A program made the translations under genes and the position numbers. Shown piece after piece: positions 1-10,911 of a DNA stretch of 64,000 nucleotides (its first letter is position 1; every line of letters begins with the position of its first letter). A model generated the notes under the pieces. That model was not told where the DNA came from, made no database searches, and saw nothing but the letters and a program-made list of their open reading frames with translations. Source of the stretch: Bryoerythrophyllum caledonicum (Eukaryota; Streptophyta; Bryopsida; Pottiales; Pottiaceae); contig OZ020515.1 of assembly GCA_963971425.1 (NCBI GenBank), positions 12,664,291-12,728,290 on the forward strand, given 5' to 3'.

Positions 1-1092
1 TACTCGCGGTACCTCTGTCGTACTTTAGATACGCCCTAATATCCTCGACCAAGGGTAGGTCTTCCATTGTGCACGTGGTGGTTTACCCATAAACCTGAAC
101 AAATAGTGGTTCATGATTTTTTCTGAGATCTACATCGCGTGAAATAATAGGATTTCCGAGCCTAAGCAATATTTCTCAGAAGTTTAGAAGTGCACCATTG
201 TAGCCAAGCCTTTTTTCTGTATTTTTCCGAGCGTACAGTATGTGACTACGGTGAAGTGTGAGAGGTAGACTAGGGGGCGAAACCATTAATTGAACATTTT
301 TTTTAATTGCGAAAAGAGGCTTCATGTTTTAGCTATCTCGCACCTAGCTAGAAAGAAGTGGTTGCCTAGGGTGGTGAGGAGTATGGTAAAAGTTGTGATA
401 ACAATGGCTACGTGGGTTCGGAACAATATCTAATTATGTCACCTGTGACTCAAATCAATCAAGATTCAATTTGGTTTTGGCATTTGACACTAAAATGTAT
501 TCACAAAGTCTCAGAGTCTCTAATTCAAACTGAAGCCTATAGAAAAAGAGAACCAAAGCAAAAGCAAAAAAAGATTAACTCCTTTACATTTGTAGAAACC
601 TCTGTCATTTTTCGCCAGCAAAAAAAGGGTCGATTGTAGCTACCAATTTTTTGTAAAATAACAATATGTACAACTCACTCAGAGCATTCTCCACATTGAC
701 TGTAGAGTGCTAAGATGAATTCCAACACTGATCAATGTAAAAGTCTCTCATTTTCTTGAGGGCACGTCAAACTCCTTCAGAACCCCTGCACACACACAAA
801 GTTCTATGAGTCAGCACTCTTGCTAAAAAAACACCAAATGTAAGTCCTTTATAAACTGAGGTAAAGCCACCACGGGTTTCGACCCCTTTTCAAAGAGGAA
901 AAAGGTGGCTAAGACTTATGACCTCTACTTCCTTTTCAAAGGTGGAGGTTACAGACCTGTTCCATTAACTTGATTGGAGGATTCTGGTTGAAAGTCTACA
1001 TGCTCTTCCATTGATCTAACCGTTGTTAAGAGTGAGGAAACCGTTGTTAAGAGTGAGGAAAGCGTAGTACCATGAATGAATAGAAAAGGAAG
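1..1092. other. Intergenic, 3' flank of the ABCC gene
   Basis: No gene was recognised here. One open frame of 75 codons at 412-639 has no recognisable content. From about 840 the sequence is a copy of the repeat unit that recurs in the introns of the neighbouring ABCC gene (see the repeat entry). The motif GTTGTTAAGAGTGAGGAAA occurs twice in tandem at about 1023-1060. Confidence 0.6.
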
Positions 1093-4000
1093 TTAACTTA
1101 TTGAAGCCGAGGGTGGCTTTACAAGTGGCTCACCAGATTCCAGTACCAGGACTCTGTCGCAGTCTGAGGGCACGCGGTGCTCACTACTACTGATGACAGT
1201 GGTCTGCGCAAGCTCTGAGTCGACGACTCTTTGGATGACATCATCAGTCGGCACGTCCACAGCCTCCTCAAGCACCAATACTTTGTCCTTCCTCAGCAGT
1301 GCACGGCTCAAGCAAAACAGTTGTCTCTGGCCCGCACTCCACATCGCACCTGCCACCATTACAAATGAAGTCAACCCCAAGCAAACAAAAGGGTCCGTCA
1401 CCACAGCACATTCAAGTCAATTGTAAAGCCACCCAAGGTCCCATCAAGACACCTCTTTCTTCATTTTTAAGTCTTAAAATCAACACTAAATTCTACAATC
1501 AACTCAAAGAGGAACAAGGCAGCTACAATACATAGTACAGAATGACCTCTCCTTCCTTCTCAAAGCGGCTAAAACTAGCTCCAAATTGACTTTAGAAACC
1601 ACCAAGATTGATCTGATGGCTATGAAGTATAGCAAATGAAAAGAGGGGCTGTCTTATTGAAACTTTGGCTGCAAGCAAGCGTTCCATCACTAGAGACACA
1701 ATGCAAGCTACACCATTTCTCACCTGAAAACTCGAGCTTGCCGTTTCTGTCCCTGACAGGTGCAGCCATGTGACACTTCTCGAGGGCCTCCCAGATCTCC
1801 AGGTCGGAGTGGCGGTGCAGCGGGTCGACGAGGGAGCGGACGGTGCTGCCCTCCAAGACGGCGGGGTCGCGGGGGACGATGCCCAGCTTCAAGCGCAGGT
1901 CCTTGACGCCGATGCGCTGCGTGTCCAGGCCGTCGATGAGAACGCGCCCGTGGGAAGGCTCCGCGACCCGGAAGAGGGCGTGGATGAATGCGCCCCTCCC
2001 GCTGCCTATGAGTGCCACTCTCTCGCCGCCCTTGATTGTGAGGGAGCTCTCCTTCAAAGTCGAAAGCAGCTGCAGATCATATATACCAGAGTTAACAAAC
2101 AGGCTGGAAAAGTCGTTGTTTGTAAAGATATCATAAGTTTTGACCTCTTTTCTCATTTGTGATTAGAGGACTTCTACATAAGCAAAAAATTGAACAAAGT
2201 GGCATTAAATAGAGTTTTTAGTTGAACTAGAAAAAGACCTGGAGGCGCTCGAACTGAATGCTGCCTTGAGAAGGCCAGCTCTCAGCTGGGCGACTGTCCT
2301 CAATGACTTGGGCAGCCTCGCTTGGGACTTCACAGAACTGATTGATGCGCTCCACCGACGCCATTTTGGTGTCCAGTTGAGAGGCCACATGGGTCACCCC
2401 ACACAGGGATTTATTGAGTGCCAACCCGTATGAAAGAGCCAAGGCCACCAGCTCTGAAAACCACCGTTGAGTTGAAGTGTGAGTTGAGGAGATCATCTCT
2501 TTCTCTTCATTCTCAAAGGTGGCTAAAACTACTTCTAACTTGAGTTTACAGGTCACCAAGCTCTTTCATGCTTAATCATGAAACCACCAAGCTCTTCCAT
2601 CGATCTAATAGCTATTAAGAGTGAGGAAAGAGTGGGGTCATATAACAAAGGAGGGGATATCTTATCTTAGGTGACGTAACAAACTAGTTCGTGACAAACG
2701 GAGCCTTGCAAGTAAATCAATGAATGCTTACCTGGTTGAATGATATTCCGTGCAGCAGTGACCATGAACAGAGCTGACGATGCCAGTACCACATTTCCAA
2801 TCATCTCCAGGCGGAGCCCAAGCCATTCATTTACTGCGTTGTTATGGAGATCCATTGTGAGATTAGCGTCCACTCTCTCGGTGTTCACCGCAGCAAATCT
2901 CGGTTGCTCACCAAATGCTCTGATTGTCGCCAATCCAGAGATCGTTTCGGAGAAGTGTGTGAGTATCGGTGCCTTTGTCATGGCGTCCATGCGAGTCAAC
3001 TCGCGAGAAGTTGCAATGAAGTAGCGCTGCACCCATTAAACCCATCCCACCTTCAGAACATGCATCAAGTAATCCATGACAAGGTTTTCTAGTTGAGAGA
3101 GCACCAAGCTCTTCCATTGATCTAGAAATAAAAGAGGGGGTATCTTATTGAAACTTTAGGTGGCTTTCACATATAACTCCAAAAACTTGATCAAGATTGG
3201 AAGACATACCTGATACACCAAGTACAGGTAAGCAAGTGGAATAATAAGGAATATCATCTGCCAAGTGACTTGGCAAACCACAACAAGAATTCCAAGAACT
3301 TGGAAGCCCTGGCCAAGCATAGTACCCATCAAAATGGGCAACAAGAAGTCCACGTTGGATTGATCACTTGCAAACTGCCGCCCAAATCCAGCCCCACAAT
3401 CAGTACCAAACATTTCCAAACCCATGCATATGAATAAAAATCATAACCAGAAAATCACTGTCGGAAATAACGTCAGGACGTATAAGTAAATTTGTGCCAA
3501 GGAACCCCATTTTTTCAGGGTACTTTTTGACCTGATTTCCACAGTGAATAGACCTCCACAACATAAGAACTTGTTACACTAAAAGTGATGAATAGTATTC
3601 TATAATACTTATAACAAGTCATAATCTCCAAATGATTATGCGATGATTACGTACCCGGGTGAGAATTCTTCCATTCGGCGTTGCGTCAAAGAAGGCCAAT
3701 GGCGCATGCAAGATGGAGCTCAAGAGAGAGACGAAGAATGACTGAGCAGTCACCAGACCAACAAATGCTGTGAAAAGAGACCTTAGAAGAACAAAGAATG
3801 CGCTGCCAAGAGCAAGTTCAGAGTAAACTGTAATAAACTGTAAAGACCGAAAGGTTGCAGGATCTGCAGTTGACTGCGCCAGCCAGTAATCGCTTGCAAT
3901 CTGCAGCCCTTCCCTGCAGATCAGAAGAATGACCAACACCAGAATGTGGACCCCCTTGACAGCTTTTGTTGCGTATAGCAAGTATGCGCCAAGACCGACC

Positions 4001-4335
4001 CGACCGGTGGTTCGCTTCTCATCGTCGGTGGAAGCAACTTTTCCAAGCACTTTGCCACTTCTCCAGACACTGGATCATAAAGAATAGAGTTACTTGTGAA
4101 GTGAGGCAAAAATACCATGAGTTTTGACCTCTTTTCTCGTTAAAGACGACTAAGATTCACGACCTCTCCATTCTCAAAAGTCACCAAAATGTGAGTTTCA
4201 TGACCACTAAGCTCTTCCATACTTAAAGGTTAGAAGAGATTGGTGGTGCCTCAAATAAAATCCTTAATAAGAGTGAGGAAAGAGTAGAATTATTAACCAA
4301 AAGAAGGGTATCTTCTCAAGCCCTTGGTGGCTTTA
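840..4335. repeat. Repeat unit recurring in ABCC introns and 3' flank
   Basis: Similar blocks of roughly 80-250 bp occur at about 840-1110, 1425-1665, 2490-2675, 3085-3165 and 4120-4335. Read on plus, a full unit runs: CTCAAAGGTGGCTAAAAC, then ACCACCAAGCTCTTCCAT, GATCTAA, AAGAGTGAGGAAAGAGT, AAAGAGGGGATATCTTATTG and finally GGTGGCTTTAC. Copies lie in four separate introns and across the last exon's stop codon. They are imperfect and in the same orientation, so they are either a dispersed repeat that inserted several times or relics of segmental duplication within the gene. Confidence 0.65.
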
Positions 4336-7300
4336 CAAATGCACAGATGATTCATCGACTTTGTTTTGCTCACCTGCCAGCCTTGGCCAGGGACTTCACC
4401 TTGGACAGGGACTTCACATTGGACAGGGACTTCAACAAGCGGTCTGCTTTCTGCGACACACGAGCAGAGGAGTCCACTACAACGAAAGGCACGTCTATTT
4501 CCACCTCCGAGTCCGTGGAGTCTTCCGCCATCAAGGCTCCGAAGTCCGTCCCTGCCTCCACAAGTTCACCGTACTTTCCAGACTGCACTATCTCGCCATT
4601 TCGCATCACCTGAGACAACAGAGGTACTCAGGAACTAGATAAGCATGAAGTAGCGTAAAAGTAGAAGCAGCTGAGTCTTTTCATACCAGGATAAGGTCAG
4701 CTGCGTGTAAGAACTCCACTTGCTGAGTGACCAACAACACCGTTTTCTTTCTCAAGGCGCCCATAATACATTCCTGCAATAGGACGAATTATTGCTAGAT
4801 TTCCATGAAAAAAAACACACATAACATTTAACATTAGGTGTACCTTAAAAATATCGCGGCTAGTTTGGGCATCAACAGCGTTGAAGACATCATCCAGAAG
4901 ATAGACATCCGAGTCGTGGTACACAGCCCTGGCCAGCTGAATTTTTTGCTCCTGGCCTTCACTAAGAAGACGCTCGCCAACCTCCGTTTTGTCACCGAGA
5001 GGCATGTGTGCAAGGTCTTGTGTCAGTGAACAAACGCGAAGCGTTTCCTGGTATTTGGTTTCATCCAGGTCTTTTCCAAATAAAACGTTCTCCTTGATGG
5101 TTGCATTCTGGATCCAAGCTGATTGCCCAACGTAGGCTGTGCGACCTCTGACTTTCACCTGAACAATTCGACGCAAAAACTTAAAGCACAAGCTTAAGAA
5201 AAAAAATAGCCATGCTTGTGCAGAAAGTGACCTACCGAACCAGAGAGTTTAGGGGTCTCTCCCAAAACAGCTGAGAGAAGAGCTGAATTTCCTGACGCAT
5301 CCGTTCCAACAACAGCAACAAACGCGCCATGCGGAACCTTCACGTTCACATCCTTCAAAGTATCTCGCTCGCCGGAACCTTCAAACCACCCATCTTCAAT
5401 CTCCACATCAAATTCACCGCCAAGAGGCAGCCTTTCAACGGCGTGAGCGTCCACCTCCTCACTCATCAGGAAGCTCTCGAGCCGGTCGCATGACCTCAGG
5501 CCTTGGGAGATGGCCATCAGAGCCTGGGGAAACAGACGCACCGGCTCTTGCAGAATCCGGAAAGTCGAAAGCGCGGTGAACACCTTGGCCGGGGTGAGTG
5601 GCACCTCCAGGACGACACAGAGCGCGAAGGTGGCGGTTGAGACCGCGAGCGGTGAGAGCCACAGGAAAAAGACGTTCAGGGCTACGACATACATGAACTG
5701 CGTCAACCACGTCCGCTCGTGGCTCCGAATTCTCTCGATTTTCTCCTTGAATAAATCCTCCCAAACCTGTCAAGAAAGTCATGGTCACCTTCAGAAATAC
5801 TAGCTCCACATACAATGGATCATGTCTGAATATCTATGATGACAGACCTGCAGCTTTATGTTTTTGATGTTGTTGAGTAGTTTGGATGTGACGCCGACGC
5901 GCTTCGCCTTGAGCTTCAAAGCCATGGCCTGGTACCCGCGGTGACGCTTGCCGACACTGAAGCTGACAACGAGAATGCACAGCATGACCAGCAAGCCTGC
6001 GAGACACGAGACGCCGATAACCGCGTACAGGATCGCGAGAGCTGCCGCGGCCTGGAGCGGCAGCACCCAGACGTTGTGGAGCTGCACCATGAGCTCACCC
6101 ACCTGCTGCACATCCGCCAACGCATTCCGGCCGTCGCCATGATGCCTTCGACGAAGCCCCTTTGCGTACAGCGCCCGCATAAGGGACGAGCGCGTCGCCA
6201 TCCCCAACGTCCGGCTCTGGAAACTGAAGTGACGCGCTGAGAGCGTCTCCACTGTCTTCGCCATGAAGAGAATCGCGACAAGCAATGACGAGCGCGTCGA
6301 ACTCACAAACTGCGTGATCAGGACCGGTCCTACAAACATCACAGAGAGGTTTAACAGAGCGAGAACCGCTGTTGCAACAAGGCGTCGCCGGAAGGTGCGC
6401 AGCAGAGCCCTCCGAATGGATCCTGACGCCTCAAAACAATCCTCGTCTGCGACTCCAGGAACATCTTCAACCGCGAGAGACGCTCCTTTTTCCAGCAACG
6501 GGTTCAACCATAGCCAGAGCGCCTTGGAAATGAACGACGCGGTGGCTTTCTCTTCTGAGACTAACATCCTCTCAGTTAAGCCGCCATCTTCATCACCGTC
6601 TGAGACACGATCCTGTCCCACAAAAGTTAGCACCAAAACGACAGGGAGCGCCGCGGCGCAGAGGGGGCCATCGACCCAGAGATACGGGTCGTCCCGCTTG
6701 TAGTACGTCGTGTGGAGCGTCAGGAGCGAGAGGAGGAAGGTCGTGATCCACCACGCTCGCAGCAACCGCCGGTTCTGGTGGCGTGTTGCGAAGAAGGCTG
6801 TCCATGCTACGGATTGAGAGATTGAGTAGATGAGCTCGTGGGCGCGGACGTGAGGCGCGAGCAGGACGCGCCAGGCTGCTACGCACCAGTTGGAGAGCAT
6901 CACCAGGGCGATGAGTGCACCAAGGCTGCTGCTGCTACTCCGGCAGCGCTTGTGAGATACCGTGGATCCTCGGAGGCAGGTGAGTGATCCGAAGAGTAGG
7001 TGGACGCAGGAGATGAGCATGTGTTGTGGGCATGGCGCGACCAGGAGGAAGGTGATCCAGGCCCAAGGAGTGTTGGTCTCCGGTGATGCGCAGGCCACCA
7101 TCCCCAGCACCCTTTCTGCACGAGAAAAGTGCAACAATTATTCGTCAGATTGCCTTCTTACTTTCAAACATAAAAGTCCAAAATCTCAACAATCTGTTTG
7201 ATGACAAACCTGTAAACGCCATAGCTGGATTTGGTTTCAGCTCTCCAATCATCTGCTGCAACAAGCATCAAATGTGCAAAAGAATCAGCGGAGTTCAAGA

Positions 7301-7558
7301 GAAGCATATTGCACAGAACAAGGACGTCCTTGATACAACATCAAAACTCATTTGTGAAACAAGAGCAAACACTGGAAACGAAAACAGAGAACAAGGTCGA
7401 AACTCGGGCATCACAACCATCGTCACTCACGCAGGCACCAACAAGAGCAGAGGAAACTCACATGTTACTCAGAGGCCACCTCCGAAGAGCTTGAAGATAT
7501 CCCAGCTGCCCACCTCGAAGAGTAGGAGGACAGTAAACAAAATCCACAGTGATTGCAT
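1093..7558 (-). CDS. ABCC (MRP-type) ABC transporter with degenerate ATP sites
   Basis: A twelve-exon model, all with GT-AG introns and an intact frame, gives about 1402 residues: 7558-7480, 7115-5848, 5766-5236, 5158-4844, 4773-4687, 4609-4374, 4069-3655, 3374-3210, 3026-2732, 2453-2239, 2069-1724, 1349-1093. The order is a hydrophobic N-terminus, membrane domain 1, NBD1, membrane domain 2 (exons 7-10) and NBD2, as in plant vacuolar or plasma-membrane exporters of conjugates. Landmarks include [33 protein letters not shown] and [16 protein letters not shown]. The ATP-binding motifs are unusual. In NBD1, Walker A reads GTDASGNSA (lysine replaced by Asn), the signature is LSEGQ and the H-loop reads VTQQVEFL (His to Gln). 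In NBD2, Walker A is shortened to GSGRGAF (lysine to Arg) and Walker B reads LVLEEA; the H-loop His remains. It may be a catalytically weak paralog or a young pseudogene. The first exon is the least certain. Confidence 0.85.
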
Positions 7559-8173
7559 GGCGGCGCCAGTCGCTGTGATGCTGATGCAGCGCCGCGGTCA
7601 CAACACTGTCTCATCATGGCCATCACAATCAAGGAAACTAAGTCGTCCTCTCTCTCTCCCTCTCTCGCGCACACACATACACACACACACACACTCTTCA
7701 ATTAAGGGCGAAAACGTGGGCCAATCACTATCTTCGCACCAAGAGCTTGCCCGTTCCAGCGTCGTCAGCGAGCCTCGAATCCTCGGGGATTCCACCAATA
7801 CCACCACAAGATTTTGAGGAATATTCTATTCCCGGCGACACATGGCAGAGAACCTCTTGCGGAGTGGACCGCACAACCACGACGCAATAACGTGCGGCGA
7901 AGTGGTCGCCGCCGGTCCACCCCGTCCAAATTTAGTCCCGACATTCTCAAATTGTGGCTCTCCCACTTCCTGGCTTTGTAGCTGCCAAAGTTGCTGCAAG
8001 CGGGTTGGTTTTTACAAGTGATGGTTCGAATTCGAAGTTAGGTGATGGCCTTTTCCGAGAGAAACACGGAGGTTTTGTTCGGTTAACGGATGGAGTTTTC
8101 ATTTGACCACCAGGAGTATGCAAAATAGGGCATCCTCAACCACATTTGGCAGCAAGGAGGCGTGAGTTTGGCG
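7559..8173. promoter_or_regulatory. Spacer between divergent genes, probable shared promoter
   Basis: About 600 bp separates the proposed ABCC start (minus) from the unknown plus-strand gene, so both promoters should lie here. A CT-rich tract runs into a short (CA)n microsatellite at about 7645-7695. No TATA box can be assigned with confidence. An ATG at 8092 is followed in frame by a stop at 8128-8130, which is why the downstream gene is started at 8174. Confidence 0.4.
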
Positions 8174-10124
8174 ATGGCGCACATGAAGGAGCAATGTGAT
8201 GAGGAGCTCCAGTTGCAGAAACTGGAGGATCAGGCGCGTGTGAGCACCGCGTTCCAGCAGTTGCACATGTTGCCGGTGAAGCTCGAGGGTCTGAGCTCTG
8301 ACAGTGCCGCGGTGGGCGTTCGGGGATGCGAGTTCGAGGAGAGACTCGCTTGCATGTGCGCGTTTCTCTCCTTTTTAGGGTTACGAGAATCTAAACGATG
8401 TTTTTTAGCGGTTGTTGTTTCCATGTGACAGGGGAGAGAGCAAGAGGGAGCAGAAGCTGCGAAAGGATGATGTCCAGAAGCTCATCGATCAGATGCGGCG
8501 CGCACACGAGGACTCCAACGAGCGTTTCCACAGGATTTTGAAGTTTATCAACGCAACATGCCATCTGAGCCAGGTTTTTGGAGATGCATAAAAAACAATT
8601 GTGTGCACGCATAGGCCATGTCTAACGTGAGCATTCCTGTGTTCCTTAGGACTGTGAATTCAAAGAGATAACCACTCTATCGCCTTCGTGTTGCGAGTTG
8701 TCCCCCAGCAGGTATGAATTTTCTCTTCATCTCAACAGCTTTACTCAAGGTTTATTGTGGTTGAGTTGAAACCCTAGTTGCCTGCCCATGTGGACAGAGG
8801 AACACCGGAGAATCCGCCCAAAGGATTAGGCATCGACTCCGCCAGGATGATGCTCTCGAGGAGGATCAAACGCAAGGCGAAGATCAGCGACGACAAATCA
8901 GCAAAGGAGGCGATCGGAGCTCGCCACTCGCCCTGTGAGGTTGTGGAACTGGCGGCGACGGATCCCTCCACCGAAACCACTTGCAAGGGTGGTGAGACGC
9001 GAGCTTTTCCACCATACATAACCTTTCTCTCTTTCGATCCACATGCGTCATGAAGTCTGCACGTGATCTGCAGAGACACGACCTCCTGAGCGCGAGGTGA
9101 GCCCTCCTGCTTCGAAAATCACTGAGATGCCGCTGCCATGTGATGTTTCTACCGAGGTTAGATCTTGCAGCTAACTCCTGTGCTAAGCATCTCACTTTCA
9201 AGGTTTACTGGACTGACGAGGAATGGATGAGCAGGCTGCAAGGCAAGAGAGGAGGAAACAGATGCGGCTCTGGCCAACAGTTGAGAAGCTGTCCACGCTA
9301 CGGATTCTGAACAACACCATGTTCTTATGGGATGACAAGCCAGCTCTCGCTGCCGCCGCCATCTCCGAGGATCTCATTCTGAGCACCCTCGCGGCCGCCA
9401 GAGGGAGCCAGCGGCGCCTATTCGACGCGCTCGACACGGTGCGCGGCGTCCCCCGGCGCACCGTCTGCTGCAGCGCGGTGCGGGAGCTCGTCCGCGCATA
9501 TCCACCGGAACGCCTCGCGCCCACCTCGTTCATCAACGACCACTTCAGGGTGAACACCGCCACTCCGGAGCTTGATGTTACGCCGACCTCTCAGGGAGTG
9601 TTGCAGAGCGCTGCGTCTTTGAGGAGCGTGCAGGATTCCGAGGCCGCAGAGTTCTGGCACGCCCTTGTGCACCATGTTGTCTCGCTTGCCGATCATAAGA
9701 TGGCGTCGTTGGAGGAGAGCGCGAAAGAGTTCGCGCAGGTGCTCTTGGAGGCGGACGTCGTCGGCGACGCACATCTCTCGCTTCAGTCGTTCCTGACGCG
9801 GTGCTTCAAAACGGAGCCTGTTTCAGAATGCCCCACTCATCCTCCTCTAGGCGAGTGCTGCTTGACATCTCTATCACAACCCTTTTCCGTGCTAGTTTTC
9901 TGACCTTGGTGTGCCTGATTCCAGACGAGGACCAGGACAGCTCCGAGGAACTGCTCCCCGTTAGCGACACGGCGCCATCGCAGACAGAGGAGGTTGCGAT
10001 GGACAGACAAGTGCGTGACATCACGCGTGGGAGCAAAGCTGTCGTTGCTACAAAACACTCCAGGAAATCGAACCTGTCTTTATTCAGCTCGCTCAAGTTC
10101 TCCCTTTTTCACAATCAAGGTTGA
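8174..10124 (+). CDS. Multi-exon gene of unknown function, N-terminal coiled coil
   Basis: Not recognised. Exons that join in phase are 8174-8355, 8432-8573, 8650-8711, 8798-8991 and 9074-9156, followed by a large GC-rich exon from about 9235 to 9800 and a last exon of about 9927-10124. The joins around the large exon are unresolved. Exons 1-2 encode a charged, helix-rich segment (for example KREQKLRKDDVQKLIDQMRR) likely to form a coiled coil. Exons 4-5 are basic and probably disordered. The large exon encodes a leucine- and alanine-rich, mostly helical region. The phrase VYWTDEEW at 9203-9226 is open but lies in a different frame from the rest of the exon, so either it is intronic or there is a frameshift. 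Splice-compatible frames with a change in GC content support a real gene. Function is unknown. Confidence 0.55.
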
Positions 10125-10371
10125 ACCATTCACACAAGACAGAATATTTCCACAACCCACTCCGCTAAAGCCTACAGTAATTGAACTTTTCAGTCAATCA
10201 CAACTCTACCCACAACCACAAACTCTGCACATAGCTCCTAAAACATAGATGTTTACACGAACAAACGCAAATCACTATCTTGTCCAAATGATCTTCGGCG
10301 GGGGAACTTCCAGAACTTCCTCCACCTACTATTAGATTTTTGGCATTGTAGGTCTAAGAACCCCTGAGTCA
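10125..10371. other. Intergenic between convergent genes
   Basis: A short 3'-3' spacer, AT- and CA-rich. I see nothing beyond the untranslated ends of the two flanking genes. Confidence 0.5.
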
Positions 10372-10751
10372 TCACTTCGCGCCACACCTCGCCTTGAGCA
10401 ACTTCTCCACGACCTGGAAGCCACCGTTTCCCACGTTAGTCACTGACAAAACTGTAGCGTCCAACTAGAGTGACGAACGGCACCCACCTTGGTGTTGAAG
10501 ACGCCATAGCTGCACACCGGCGCGATGGACTCCGCATACGCGGTCTTGAGCTGGGCGCACCCATGATTAAATAACAACTTCACCCTTTCCACGCCAGTCC
10601 CTGTGTTGCCGTGATGTTTAAACCGCCCCACGGAAGGGTGGATGCGATGCACGAGCACACCGGATCCCGCCATCCTTGAGCTCGTGCGGCGATCCACGAC
10701 GCGATCCAGCTTCCCCAACGACATGCTTGCTAGCTTCACTCTCACAGACAC
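10372..10751 (-). CDS. Small protein of unknown function
   Basis: An open frame from 10751 encodes a compact basic protein containing VLVHRIHPSVGRFKHHGNTG and QLKTAYAESIAPVCSYGVFN. The frame can be extended past an apparent 41-nt intron (donor at about 10482, acceptor at about 10441) to a tail reading NVGNGGFQVVEKLLKARCGAK-like sequence with a stop at 10372-10374. That intron would be very short for a plant, so the ending is uncertain. If it is not spliced, the frame instead stops at 10440. The amino acid composition looks like a genuine folded protein, but I cannot name the family. Confidence 0.5.
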
Positions 10752-10872
10752 ACTGTCACTGTTGCGATAATCGGCGGATCGCTCTCACGTTCCTTCCAGA
10801 GGATAAGTATCTCAGCAGCTCCGTGCTTTCGTTCGGCCTCTTTCTTATCATTGGCCGTTAGTTTGGTGGAGT

Positions 10873-10911
10873 TGCATGCGAGTTCAGGAGGTGCATGCGA
10901 GTTCAGGAGGT
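10873..10911. repeat. Two-copy 19-bp tandem repeat
   Basis: The unit TGCATGCGAGTTCAGGAGG occurs twice head to tail just upstream of the small minus-strand gene. Confidence 0.8.

Noticed and set aside
6263..6886. Plus-strand and shifted-frame open frames over ABCC exon 2
   Set aside because: Shadows of the well-supported minus-strand transporter exon.
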